Source of the DNA: Cucumis sativus
Lineage: Eukaryota; Streptophyta; Magnoliopsida; Cucurbitales; Cucurbitaceae
Direction: 5' to 3'
Assembly: GCF_000004075.3 (NCBI RefSeq)
Contig: NC_026661.2
Location: 3,658,001-3,722,000 of the forward strand
Length of the DNA stretch: 64,000 nt
Part shown: positions 10,006 through 25,873 of the stretch, piece by piece
How positions within the stretch are numbered: the first letter of the stretch is position 1
Layout: each line of letters begins with the position of its first letter
Notes under the pieces: model-generated
What the model saw: only the letters and a program-made list of their open reading frames with translations
Database searches by the model: none
What the model was told of the DNA's origin: nothing
Position numbers and translations under genes: made by a program

Positions 10006-13000
10006 TATTGTTATTCAAACTCACTAACCAATGTGGTAAGGTGTATGGTTGTAGAGACACTTTTATTACGTGAAGTCCAATAAATGTAGAAGACGGTAAA
10101 ATTAATAGTATTAAATAATAGTTAATTAAACGCGGCCGTCGAAATCTGTTTGCTGCAATTTTTCTGACTTTTAGAGAAAGACGAGACCAAGAGGATGAGC
10201 CAAAATTGGTTAAAAAAATGAAAGAATGGTAGAGAGGGAAGAACAATATCGAAAATAAGATTTGGAAGGGAATCACATTTTCTTTCTTTACTTAAAAAAC
10301 AAAAAAAAAAAAATTAATGTCACACTTTGCAATTTGTTTGATCTCCAGTGATTCCAACTTTCTTCTTTTCATTAATTTCCTTTTATTTTCATCTCTTTTC
10401 CCTGCCATAAACCATATCATTTTTTTATTTTTTATTGTGCTATGGATATTAGAACACTATCCTTACATAAACATATGGTGTGATTGGAAAGCTAAGAAAA
10501 ATTAGTTCCACTCGAGGTTTCTAATTTTAGAGAAATTTTGGTTTCTTTCACTGTTGCAGATGATCTTGATTTAAAACACCAGCAGGTGTGTGTTGTTATT
10601 ATTGTACTGCTTCCACTCTCTTGCATTTTGGTTGTGTGCTAGGGTTTTAGGAGGCTTTCTCTCTATTTTTCACATTCAACCAAGACTTATAGTTTGAATT
10701 TATTGTATAGCGACCTCAGTGATACTAATTAACACCAGCATCATGAACTTGTAATACGATGTTTATGCAACTTTAATTTGGTCAGAAATAATTTAGAGCT
10801 AAATTTCTTTTTCTAAATTGTGTGAGAATGTATCATGCCCTTTTGTTTCTTCATTTTAATTGGTCAGAACTCATATTTATCTAAAAAAATTCACTTGCTA
10901 ATAACATAAAATCAATTCAATGTTTAACTTTAAAACAATGATTAATCCAATGCTTTTGAAAATGTAATTTTAAAATTACTCCCGATCCTATCATATCATA
11001 AATGTATGTTCAAATAATTTATACAATTGATTTTTTTTTTTTTTTTGTATATTGGTTTTGTACCCCCACACAAAATAGTAGACCGTTGAAAATGGTGGAT
11101 AGAGAGAGAGAGAGAGAAGGGAGAAGTGAAAAAGTGAAAGTAAAATAGATAGAAAGGGGAGAGAGTGTGGGTATGGAAACCCATAATTCTAGGCTGCTGC
11201 TACATATCAGCTCACAGTATATTGCCATCTACACAAGTCTTAGGTCCATATCCATACACCATCATAGCACTTTTATTACACTTTCTAGGACCACTTTAAC
11301 ATTACATCTCTCTCCAACCATGCAAAAACAAAATAGACATTCAAATCCTCTCATATTTTTCCAATTTTATATTATTTGTTTGTATTAGGGTAAGTTTTAC
11401 TTTTTATTTTTTTTGTTCAGTTTTCCCTTCTCTTTCCACCGCTCCTGGGAAATTTAAGCTCTGCCCTCTGCCCTCTACCCTCTTTGAAGAACTAAGACTA
11501 TGTTTGAGAATTCATAATAGAATAAATTTGTGATATAATGTAATTCAAAACAAATGTTTGAATGGAGAATGTATTAGGTTCCATTATGTTATACCAATCA
11601 TATTATGTATATAATGTTGTGTTATCAATCCAACTTTTTTTAATTTCTGGTCTTTTTCACACTTTAAGATTCTACTTTTTTCCTCGTCCTCCATTTCAAG
11701 ATTCTTCAAATTTCTCACCTCTCAAGGAATAAGAAAAAAAAGCTAATTTGTTTTCATTTAATTTCAGCAAAGAAATAAAAGAAAAGGTTATTAATTATAT
11801 GGTAACGTATATAGTTGGATCAGAATGAATGTTTGCATGTAGTAGTTTCCAATCCAAGACAGGAATGAATAATAATAAAGAAGAGTCAGAAAATGGAGCG
11901 TAGCGTAGAAATTAAATAAAGAAGATTCATCCCCTTTCTCGACAATAACAAAGTATCAAATTGACTGACTGGAAGATTTGAGTTATTGAGAATATGATAA
12001 GGGATACGCCTTCTTTTCTTCGATCTATCAGTACTTTGGATAGAACAGTGATGAGTACATCTCCAGTATCCAACAACACATAGTCGTCACCATCATTTCT
12101 GATCTGAAACCCTGCCTTAATTGATCTTATCAAACAATATCAAAACTTTAGATCCATATCTCTGATTACCTTGTGAACCAAGGCATGTCACCTTACCTTT
12201 TTATTAATACTTTTTCACATATAATAATAAAGTCTATTTCATAATCATTCCACTTTCTTTTTATATATGTATATATATTTATTTATTTATTGTTTTCTAT
12301 GAAATTACTACTTATAACTTTATGTAATATTATTTTATTGAAGGTATGTAGATATGCTAAAATCGGTAAAATAATTTTTAAATGATAAAGCATTTACGGA
12401 AAAATTTTAAATTTTATTGCTTTTCTATCTATTTAAAAATAAGTATACGTAAATTATGTGTGATATATATTTTTCTGTCTCGTTTCACTTTTACTTTGTC
12501 AGAAATGACCATTCTAGAAAATAATGTATTTTTGGATCTAACAACTATGATATCCATTATTTTTCTTTTGCATCAAGAGGTTCAAAATTTTCTTCTCTTC
12601 CTCTTCTCTCCGTCAAATAACATTCGATCCTCATCTTCTTCTCCAGTTCTTTTCAGACTGCATTTCATCAATTTCTGGCTTTGAACTTGATCAATCATGT
12701 TTCATGGGTTTGATTAGTATTTTCACACGTTTTATTAGAGTTTTTGGAGTTGATTTGTGTTGGACTGGGTACTGCATATAGTATATGTTTGAGCGGGATT
12801 TAAGGCGTCGGAAACTGGATGTGATCTAAAACAGGACGTCTAAATTTGAAATTTGATGTCTTTGTGATTTGGACATGCCTAATAGCCTGGTAATTTGGAA
12901 GCGGATAACTCAAATGATTAGAGGAAGATGCATTCCGATCTCGTCGTCTGAGTTTGAACGTCTAAGAAATACAACCAAAAGTTGAGTAGCAGTAGCTCAG

Positions 13001-15553
13001 ATTGGAGTGCAAATAATTTTGATAATGTCAGGATGTCCTCGAGATAAAACAACCAACAAGGCAATAAATCAATTGAAAATAAACTAAAACCGAATAAAAT
13101 ACAAACAGGAGAGAACTTTTTTTATAAATGTATTCATGTGATGTGTGTTAGAGATTGAACTCTCGTGTCATACGCTAGCCTCAACCCATACACATCAAGA
13201 GTCATAATCTTGATCTCAACTTTTCAACTGTTATAATACAATTTTAAATGAAAGGAACGTTTTTAATAAGTAAAAAACTGATTTGCTTTAAAACATAAAA
13301 ACCTTATAAATTTTAAAAAAGGAAAATATTGCTTTTGAAAATTTTCCTCAACAATTAATTTGTTCATCGTTTGATTAGAAATTGGATTAGGATTTTGGCA
13401 TTAATTAAGTGGGATTGTAAGAAAAATAATGAAAGCTTGACCAAGTACAACTATGCATGGGGATCAAGGGAGCACCAATGAAGGCATTGAGAAGAGGTTT
13501 GTACATAAACAGAGTCTATGTTACACCTTTGCTGGGGATTATATGGTATATGCTGTGGTATAAATAAATTCTTTTGATATATTTCGAAATGATATAATCA
13601 AGTACATTTATATTTCATATATATTTATAAACATATATTACAATATTTTCATTGTATTTGAGTACGTACTAAATATATTTAGTAGTATATTTCACATATT
13701 GCTCACTCATTTGCTAATGTTTAGTGGTATCGTACAAAAATAACATGAATCCTTTAAAACCAATTTGATACTTAGAAAAGGAAATGGAAATGTATTAAAT
13801 GAGAAAAAGTATTTTCTCACCCCATAATAGAAATGACATGAAATCAGTCCGTTTTGGTCGATAGGTTGAGTTTTTCGATCTATTCGACAATAAACAAGAG
13901 ATTGATTGAATTTAATTACATATAAGTGAAACACTTTTGTTTTTCAGTATGTTTTATTCATGATTAAAATGGTTAATCCATTCATAGACAATTCACTAAT
14001 TAATAATCAAATTGCTAATACTTCAAACATTGTACCTTTTTTTCAAGTAAAAAACAAAGTACGATATACATTTGAATTTAGGAATGATGGCTTTTATCAA
14101 TTTTTTTTTTTTTTAAATTTGAGTTTATATATATAATATATGTTTTTCAAGCTGTTTTATATATACTATATAGACATATGTATGCATGCATATTAGTTTA
14201 TTGACTTGGTTTTGGTTGAGTTTTTAGCTATTTATTTTTCTAGAAATGATATAACAAATGTTTTGGAACATCTGGTGCAGACGTAAACATCCATGTGACA
14301 TTATTTATATACTAAACATTATCAAACATTAAAATAAAGAGTATATATTTCAATGTATCATCTACTATTTTTAAAATTAAATTATAAACTTCAACTTGAC
14401 AATCTAATTGATAAACTAGGTCCAATTTGGTGGCTTTGGTATTTGTTTGACAAGTTGGTTGTATGCAGTTGGAATGATTGATTGATCATTTGAAAATGTA
14501 TTTATGAAAATTATAATTAAGTTTGATTGGGATGGACATCGTTTTCTCTTTTAATATAAAGTTCCATGAATCTTCGCACCAACTAATATTTTTCACCATA
14601 TACAATTAATTTGAACCTTTTAACAATTATTATAAAAATTAAAATGAAAAGTATTCTCTTTGAATTAATTTAAAATTTAACTACTTTTCAAAAAGAAACC
14701 AACCTTGATTATTCTTAATCACTGCTGCATACTAATATATTATAATATCTTCAATTTTTAACGTTGAAGTTCATGGTATAAACTTATACAATTATGCTCA
14801 TCTTAGTCTAATATTCTCTATTTTGTTAAATTGAATAACAAAACAGTGCTTGCAATGAGATTTAAAGAAGAAAAACTATAATTAATTTTTTTTTTCTATT
14901 GACATGTATTTATTTTAAGTTAAGTTTAATGGTAGAATCTTGTGCTAGTATAGTTACAAATAACAAAGTATTAATAATTGGTGGATAATTAATATAATGG
15001 ATAGAATAATAATTAAGTTATAACAATATTTTAAAAAAATTACAAATATAGTAAATATTACATAATCAATCTAATTGAATTTATATTTTGGACTACCTTT
15101 AATAATTTTATCAACAATAATAAAAACTTTAAATGCATAAAATTATAAAGAGTAAAACATACTTAAAATGATTCATGATGTGCTTAATACATGAAAATAT
15201 ACTAAACACAATCTTTTTAAATTTTTTTTATTGAAATCTTAACATGCAGTATCTATAAAGGTCAATAGAGCATAGAACACTTAATTAATTAAATCTAAAC
15301 CCTAAACCTTAATAGCAATGCAAATCTCATATGAAACTAAAATTTACTTATAAAAATCTTGAAAACATGACAGTGGTAATCGATTAACTCCTTTTTTCCG
15401 ATAAAGATTATGTAAAATTGTATGATTAACTAAATGTTCTATGCTTAGTACAAAAGACTTGATCTCATGATATAGATAATTGTTAGCAACGAGAAGCATA
15501 AAAGCTATAATAATTAATCATCAAATGGAAGGTCACATGTTCTCAACCAGGTT
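10006..15553. other. Gene-poor AT-rich region
   Basis: No supportable gene. Visible items are a GA run at 11101-11117, poly-T/poly-A tracts and many short open frames with biased composition. A less AT-rich patch at 12600-13010 and another near 13440-13560 read like eroded transcribed or repeat DNA but give no recognisable protein. Confidence 0.55.
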
Positions 15554-15565
15554 GCTATGATACCA
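15554..15565 (-). repeat. tRNA-iMet primer-binding-site-like motif (eroded LTR element?)
   Basis: The minus strand reads TGGTATCATAGC, one base from TGGTATCAGAGC, the common primer-binding site of plant LTR retroelements and of the small elements found later in this window. No flanking LTR pair could be recognised by eye, so this is only a hint of a degenerate element. Confidence 0.25.
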
Positions 15566-15618
15566 CATGTAAAATTTAACTTGCATGATTATATAGAGTT
15601 ATTTTATGGATTGTCCAA

Positions 15619-15885
15619 CTAAAAATCATATGACGATAGCACAAAAACGTTTTTTCTGTTTATATTTAATGATTTTACAAGTCTTGAGTCATCAAACAGG
15701 TAGAACCAAGCGTTAGGATTACAAACCAAACGGGACTCAAGTGCAGCAACGTAGAAAGAAGAAGCAAAATGCCAAAATGTCTCTGAGGGGAGGGCATTGT
15801 GCAACGCTGCAAATGTTGCACGCGCCATATCTAAGTCAGTAGACATGCTTTGGCATGATGCGAATTCGAAAAGGCTATGATGCAT
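15619..15885 (-). other. Isolated open frame, unidentified, possible gene fragment
   Basis: An 88-codon frame with good amino-acid balance (FEFASCQSMSTDLDMARATF, then NPNAWFYLFDDSRLVKSL). It stands alone in AT-rich DNA with no promoter, partner exon or known motif. GC content is higher than its surroundings, as for an exon fragment carried by a transposon. Not recognised; it may be chance. Confidence 0.2.
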
Positions 15886-18800
15886 TGAGTGTCATGACGA
15901 CACTTTTGATATTTGAAGTAGGAGATGCTCGTGTAAGAGCGATGCAGAGCTTTGATCTCCCTGATGTTATTGTCATCCTTCTTCTGTATACCTTACTATT
16001 CTTGCTCAATCAGGACCTGTATTAATCTTTCTTCATCAATTTGAAGGTTGATTTCTTGGCTAAGGTACGTTGTTTCAGCATGCATGGCTGTTTAGATCAA
16101 GTTTTCCCGTTTTATGATTAATTTTTTAGATTAACATTCTTGTTTCTACATTTTATCTCCAGAATGAATTGATTATCGATCAATTTATCAATGAATTGTC
16201 TGAAAAACAATCCTAGATTGAATGATTAATTGCTATTGATTCAAACTTCGTTCATTAGTCCCTAAATTACTAAGTAGCAAGAGGTTAGATTAACCACCGA
16301 TGAACATCGTTTTACACAAGCCAAGCGAAAATCACATCAAGATTGTACTCAAGCATTATCAATTAGAATTTGATTCTATAACATAATCCCTAAAAGTTTA
16401 TATATGCAATTTGTGTTATCCAGTGGTTACCATTTGCTCATCTACTGATCATGTTGGATAATTATATAAGTTAATTAAGATAGCCGGTTAGTATAATTAT
16501 TACTAATCAGTTTGGTTGAGCATAGACAATATTGCAATCTATATCAGTTGGATGATGAATTAAGCTGATTAGGAAAAAGTTCGAAATGAACCCAAACTGT
16601 ACCTTTATAATCATGATTTCACAACTCTCTCTTGCTTTCTTTTTGCCTACAATTTTACCTCTTACATAATTTATTTTCTTGCTTCTGCTAATTCTTGCGA
16701 ACACCAAACAAAACCATCTTTTGGTTACCTCAGAGACTGTAAGCATTAGAAAATACAACGGTTTTTGTGGTTCGACCTGTACTACATAAATATATATACG
16801 ATGCATAATTAAGATAGACACGCAAATTTATTTGATTATTCATCAGAGGATTCAACACCCCCTTGGGTGTGAGTTATCATACGACTCTGAAATATTCCTC
16901 CATTCTTGATCATGAACCACACTTAAACTCTTGAGTCTTTGTTTGCATGTTTTCAAATGAAGAAACTGTAAAACAATATTCGTATATCTTGCAATGATGT
17001 AATACAATATTTTTCTGTTTTTACAAGTAAAATCATCATTCCAGTTTACCAAAATTGGTACATCTTGCAACAATGTCAGTACGTCGCAAAATAAAAAGTA
17101 GAAAGAGTTCAATGACAATGGTAGCATTTTGGTTTGTGGTCAAAGAATTCAAGCCACATGTTAAGTTCTTAGAAAGCTTCAACAGAATTGGAGGATCTCA
17201 TGTGACTTTACCAATAAGCTAAGATCAATGAAGGTAAAAAAACAGACCATGGAGAGAGGTTGGCAATTATGGCTAGGAGAAGAAAGTGATGAAGGTAATG
17301 AATATCCAAAAAATTCACTATAAAAAAATTATAAAGAAGTAGCTGCAACTTAATTTCAAGTATGGAGGAGACGCTTCAAACTTCAAAGCTGGCTAAATGT
17401 TTCAAAGTTTGATATGAAAACTAATTATTTTCATACTCATCTTTGTTTTCCCAAAATGAATTTAGATGAAGGATCGGTTCACAGAGTTCTAAAGAAATTA
17501 AAGTGAAGCTTGGTGTTGTTGCACATGAGGACGCTGAGGGATGTTAAAATTTCTATTAGAATTTGATAGTTTGATGGACAAAATTTATTTACAAACATAG
17601 TAAAATATTTACAAATGAATAACATCTTGTTTTATTTTAAAATATTTTTAACGATTTTATCATTTCAACAACAATGACGTCAACTCTTTTCGATTAAAAA
17701 CGAATTTTTCATCTATTCAAATAAAAACGGAACAAAGTAATTTATAGTTTTTTAAGTTTAATTTGGTGGTGTTTTTATATCTAAGCTGTGTCAACTTTTT
17801 TGGAAAGAAAATAACAGAATGAGTAAGAAGAATTATCAATGGTTGGTGGAGTCCAATTATAATTCTATGATGATTTTCTTCATAAATAATGTTCAAATTT
17901 TCAATTCATAACATTTCTTGTTTTAATTATTATTTATTGACATTGGACTATGGCAATTATTGATGTAGACAAATTGCAACTTGTATTCATACATAAAAAA
18001 AAAAAACAAAAACAAATAGTAATGTCAACATCATTTTCTATTTCTTAATCATCTTACTCTATTTTATTTATATATCTTGAAATTTATGCATAATTTCGAA
18101 ACCAAATTCAAAACTTGTATGCATATTATTGTAAGTCTCTTCCGAGTTTAGGATTCAAAATTTGGGTTCTACACATTTAATTATTCTATTATTTCTCGTG
18201 TGATCCAGTTATGTTATCTTTGTTTGTTTTGTAGATCTTTTTTAAGATGAAATTTGTCTCCACAAACTAGTAGAGGTTTTTACTCGAAGCATTACATGTC
18301 TATCAACTTTTGCTTATTCATTTCTAAATTACGCGTCTTATTCGAAGAGACTCTACTTTGATACCATATTTATAACATCCTATATAATTCAAGGATTTAG
18401 GCCATAATTCAAATTTTTAATTCTTTGCCTTGGAGACCTTTAATAGAAGAAGCTTAAGCATAGTTGACTTTAGAGTTCTTATAGTTTTGATATTGAAAAA
18501 AGTGAACCAGTACACTTTACATTGATGTATAGTAACTTTTAATTGTTTAATGTCTCTTTAACCATATTTTTATATCTTTAGAATCACTCTCATTAAAATA
18601 TGATCTTAGTTCATTCATATTTTCCTATTGAACTTTGTTATACGTCTCTTTGTGTGCATCAATCTTCTATTTCTAAACATGAAGATTGCAAACTTGGATT
18701 CATTTTTAAAAACAAAAGTAGCTGACTTTGTCATTTGTTTTTTTTTTAAAAAAAATATTGAAGATCTACCTATAAATCCAAAAATAAATGTTTATAGGAT

Positions 18801-20330
18801 CATAAGATATAAAATATACTTTTAGCTTGAATAGATCAAGTTAGTTTTTTAAAAATTTAAATTCTTTTTTATCAATTATACTTTTTTTCTTCATAATTTT
18901 AACAATAAGTTTCTTATTCGTGAATCAATACCAAATACACATATTTTTTTTAAAAAAATAATTTTCAAAAAATAAAAAATTTGCATAAACAAGCCATACA
19001 TTTTACATTTTTGATCTTCTTTGCCCTATTATTTCACACATTTCAAGCAAAACACACTATAGTAATTCATTTCATGATGTAAAGGCTTAATTGTTTCCTT
19101 AATTTTATATGACAAACAACAATATTTACCTTTTCTACTAAGGTTATTTCTATCCATTATCTCTATACTTTTTTACTATCAAATGCAAAATAAAAAGAGA
19201 TCAATGAGGAGAGACTTTTTTTTTTAATAAATAAATAATTATCAAATTCTAAGGATGATTTGATTTGTAGAAAAAATAAGTGCTTTAATTACTATCAATT
19301 AGTAGCTAAGATTTAACGCGATATTAAAATTTATCTACAAAGTTTATTGTCTTGCTTATTTGCAACCTAATGTACTTTTTAACTTATGATAGATGTTAAA
19401 TCCTCATCATCCTATCAAAATTGTGGCTTTATGGAAAATAAAGGTATGTTGGATATATACATACATATATAATTAAAATTACCTTTATGTAAAACAAAAT
19501 GTACTAAAAAAATATTCATATTCTTTTAACATTGAATTACAAAAGTTTAGTTTACGAACTTTTGATTTAAACTTTTTTGTCTACTTATATATGCTCTTGC
19601 TCTTGTAATTTGTTGAGGTAAGACCCAATGAAGAATAGAGCCCTAAATAGAGAAAAGGGGAAATCATACCTTCGAGTGTAGAGTCGACCAAATTCGAATG
19701 AGAAATTATCGAAATGAGTTGATTGTAGATATGTTGAAACCTTGAAGGCTGGCTTATTTAAACACTATTATATATATATTACAAAACTGACTTTTAGAGA
19801 AATGGCCTTATTCTTAAATCACAAGTTGATAAAAAAAAAAAAGCACAAATACCTCATAGTACAGTGGTAACTTTAAGTAATATAGTGTACTTAGCTTTGC
19901 ATCACACTCTTGAAGATACTCTGTCACAAGTCAGGTCCAATACTTGTCCAGATCAAAAATGATAATTCAACGTTGATATATATATATATAAGTACTCAAT
20001 AGTAAAATTGATAAATAGATGTGAATATCAACAAAACAAAATGATGTAAAAGAGTTTGGTTAGAAAAAGTAGGGGAGGGCCAACTAAGAAATGAGTAGGG
20101 AGACATGAGGGGCGGCAGCTGGCATCCAAAAATGGCACCGTCCTTGCTTTGGCTTTAGAGCCGCCCATGGCATGCTGATGTGGTAATATCAAACTCTTTT
20201 CTGTCTTTCTTTTTCCCTTTTTTTCCATTCTTCTGACCACAAAGACACAGCCTTTGAATATTTTTCAACCCAAACAATGGTCGGCTCTTTCCATTCACTC
20301 CAATTTGGAATTTTGAATTTGGAATTTTCT
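15886..20330. other. Gene-poor AT-rich region
   Basis: No gene that I can support. Short frames on the minus strand near 16507-17127 are not convincing. A second primer-binding-site-like motif (minus strand TGGTATCAAAG, 18357-18367) hints at another decayed LTR element. A short TA run lies at 19976-19990. Confidence 0.55.
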
Positions 20331-20334
20331 TCCA

Positions 20335-20360
20335 CTCTCTCTCTCTCTCTTTCTTTCTCT
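20335..20360. promoter_or_regulatory. CT tract in the actin promoter
   Basis: Pure CTCTCT/TTTCTTTCTCT run 60-90 bases upstream of the actin TATA box. Such pyrimidine patches are frequent in strongly expressed plant promoters; function here is inferred. Confidence 0.45.
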
Positions 20361-20422
20361 TCAAATGGGGTTTGTTGTATTTGGGTCTCATTTGCATTTG
20401 CATTTCCCCTTTTCCTTTCTCC

Positions 20423-20430
20423 TTTATAAG
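20423..20430 (+). promoter_or_regulatory. TATA box of the actin gene
   Basis: TTTATAAG in a C/T-rich context, about 90 bases before the donor of the leader intron. It predicts a short untranslated first exon starting near 20455. Confidence 0.65.
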
Positions 20431-20510
20431 CCTCTGTCTTCTACCATTTTCTCTATTTTCCATTTTCACACGAACCCATTTTTCTCTCTCTGCTTCTTCT
20501 TTCAATCAAG

Positions 20511-21024
20511 GTTCGTGTCTCTGCTGACTTTATTTTGCAGTTTTTCCATCTGGGTTTCTGTTTTTCTTTTCATTACTTCGTCGTTCCCTTTTACTTTTGC
20601 ATGTGGAATTCAGTTTCTCTTTGTTGTATTCTGTTTTTGATCGTTGGATTTTATGATCAGCTTGTTGCATTTTTCTTCTTATTGGGTTCTTGTTTCCTAA
20701 TCGAGTCTGATCATCTGATCATCTTTCTATTGCTTAGTTAACTCTTTTTTCAAATTTTTTTTCTTGATCGTTCCCTTTTTGTCTTTATCTTGAATCAATT
20801 GTTGGGTCTGTTTTATTTTTAGATTTTTTTATTGAATATGATATTTGGAATCTTGTATGTTCTTTGGGGAAATTATATGCAGCCGTGGAATTGGGCTTGA
20901 TATGAATGATAGAATGATAAATTACCTTCCTTGGTTATTACTCATAATCTGTTTCTTTAGTCAAAAGCTTAGATCATGTATTTTTTCTTTTGTTTATGAT
21001 GATATTTGGTTTCTGTCGTATCAG
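20511..21024 (+). other. Actin 5' leader intron
   Basis: The donor is GTTCGT after CAATCAAG and the acceptor is GTATCAG, leaving 20 untranslated bases before the ATG. Plant actin genes typically have one intron in the 5' leader just before the start codon, and it often boosts expression. The interior is T-rich, as expected. The exact acceptor is inferred; later AG dinucleotides at 21035-21044 are weaker. Confidence 0.75.
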
Positions 21025-21044
21025 TTTTGCGTGGAGTTTGAAAG

Positions 21045-23611
<2,567 letters not shown>

Positions 23612-24942
23612 GAAGAGTTGTGATGCTAAAGTCAACAATCTTCTATTACTCCCATCTTGTGTCATATGTCAAGTAAAGTTTGGTTAGTTTTTTACTTTGA
23701 AGATTTGTTTATACTTTCAAAAGAAAGATTGGTAAGCTGGATTCTTGAAGTTGTAAGTTTGAAATGCGTTTTATTTTTCAAAAAGAAAACAAAAATAATA
23801 TATAGAGAGGGTTTTCTAGAGATAGTTTTTTTTTTTTTTTTTTTGCATCCCAAACTAGTATTTGGAATAGTTGGGCTAAGTATGGACAAGAACAACACTT
23901 TTGTTTGTGAGTGATATATTGTTGGTTTTGAGGTCATGAGTTGTATGCATTTACACAAATTGTAATAGGAACTTCTTGTGATGGTATTAGCTGTGAGTTG
24001 TATCATTTTTTTTGTTAAAGAGTGTTTTGAATCTTTGAATTTAATTGTTATTGGTTATATAAATGTTCATGTTTTTAGGACTGAATGATCTTTACTTATT
24101 TTGCTTCATTATTTAACTTTTAAATAAATAAATAAATAAATAAAAGTTAATACCAATTATATTTGTATAGTTTAAGACTTATTCAATGTTACTAATGTTC
24201 TTTAAATGTTTTATTTTGGCTAGTTATGTATGTCAAGTAATCTTTTTTTTTTTTTCTTTTGTTATCTTAAATATTTTTCACTATGAATTTTTAGACATAA
24301 TTAATGCTATATCTTTTATTTCATCAAATATTATTATTGTTTAAATGTTTCAATAAAACTAATTTTTAAGGGAAATTTTAAATTTGTCAAAAAAGTCAAA
24401 ATTAAAATTAAACAAGTTTCAAAATATATTGGTCCAAATCACTTAGAAGGAGTTGGATTAAAAGCATACCAAATATAGGATAAAGGATTATGATTTTCAT
24501 TGTAGATCCCAACATTCATTACGATTAGAGATGTCCACGGGACTCCGGACTGGGGATATCACTCCCCCTCTCCATCCCCACCTCCCTATCCCACTACTCG
24601 GAACAATTTTCCCGGAAAGCATCAGGTGAGTATTGTCCGAGGAAAAATATTTCTATTTTTTAAAGTTTAATCTTATTTTCTAATCCACATCTACTTAAAT
24701 TACATAAATTTTCAATGTTTTTATTTTGATGGAATATTATCAATTTTCTTATTTAAAATAGAATATTATCAATTTTCTTATTTAAAATGTCAAATTCTTA
24801 TTGTTTATACAAACAAATCAACTATTAGAATGTGTATTTAGAAATTCATCGGTAAATTTTAAATTAAAAAATTAAAGACCAATTCAGAAGTATTCTAACA
24901 AACCCTTATATTCTTTAAAAAAAAGTTTACAAATTAGGCCTA

Positions 24943-24980
<38 letters not shown>

Positions 24981-25873
24981 ATGAAATTAGGAAAAAAGAA
25001 ATAAAGAAATGAAACAGAGATTGAGGGCTAGGGAACTCCCCTGGTTGTTAGTGGAAATTTTTTTTCCATGTATTCGAAGATTCCTCACCCCGTTCAAGGC
25101 AGATATCTCCGTACTTATAATAGATAAAAAAAAAAAATTAAGAACACAATTCGTCTTGTTTGGTAACTATAACAGATAAAAAAAGAATTAAGAATAATAA
25201 CATTTAAAAACATTGTAAATATAGCAAAATATGACAATCTAACAGATCATTAGTTTTTTTGAAAATGTTATATATATGGAAATATTTGCAACTGTACTAA
25301 TTTATCTTTTCATATTGTTTACGATGTAAAAGGTGGCCAACTTTTGTTTTGCTTGTCAAAGCAAGCATACAACAATGTCCCACGTCATAATTTCAACTTC
25401 AGTTGTTTATGGACAAAAAAAACACAGAAAAATAAAATAAACTGAGCCAAAACAAAAACCCTTGGCAACGAGTAAGCAATTCTAAGACCTAAGTTATTTA
25501 TGTCCCAAAAGAATTTCAAGCAGTCATGTAAACATTAAATGCACCCATCTTCCCTACTCTTGCCAACGACTTTCATCTCCAAACTCAATTGATTTAGAAC
25601 ATGAGCCAGCACAAGAAAAGTCCACAAATAAAGAAGACTTGGTTGGAAAACAGCAACATATGGATGCTGAGACTTGGCAAAAGAAGAATACTCTTCAGTA
25701 TGATATTCGAGCTTCACAAACATGTGCAACAAAAATGTTATCATGATTTGACAATATAGTAAGATGTCGAAAAATGTGTAACTTATACTTAAGATTGAGT
25801 TCTGACACTGCTTTTGGCTGAGAGATGGAACACAACTCTCGGTGGAACAAAACCCTCGGTGGAACACACTCTT
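23612..25873. other. Actin 3' flank and repeat-like spacer
   Basis: Actin 3' UTR followed by poly-T (about 23827-23844), a (TAAA)n run at 24121-24143 and an (AT)n run at 24949-24973. Between about 24525 and 25120 there are unusually C/G-rich patches (GACTGGGGATATCACTCCCC, CTCACCCCGTTCAAGGC) that resemble pieces of a dispersed repeat rather than a gene. The part after 25535 is probably the 3' UTR of the minus-strand gene ending at 25874. Confidence 0.5.

Noticed and set aside
16507-17127. Minus-strand frames that might be exons (EPQKPLYFLMLTVSE between AG and GT)
   Set aside because: Splice-like borders exist but no phase-matched partner exon or recognised family was found.
24525-25120. C/G-rich phrases suggesting a MITE
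   Set aside because: No terminal inverted repeats or target duplication could be found by eye.
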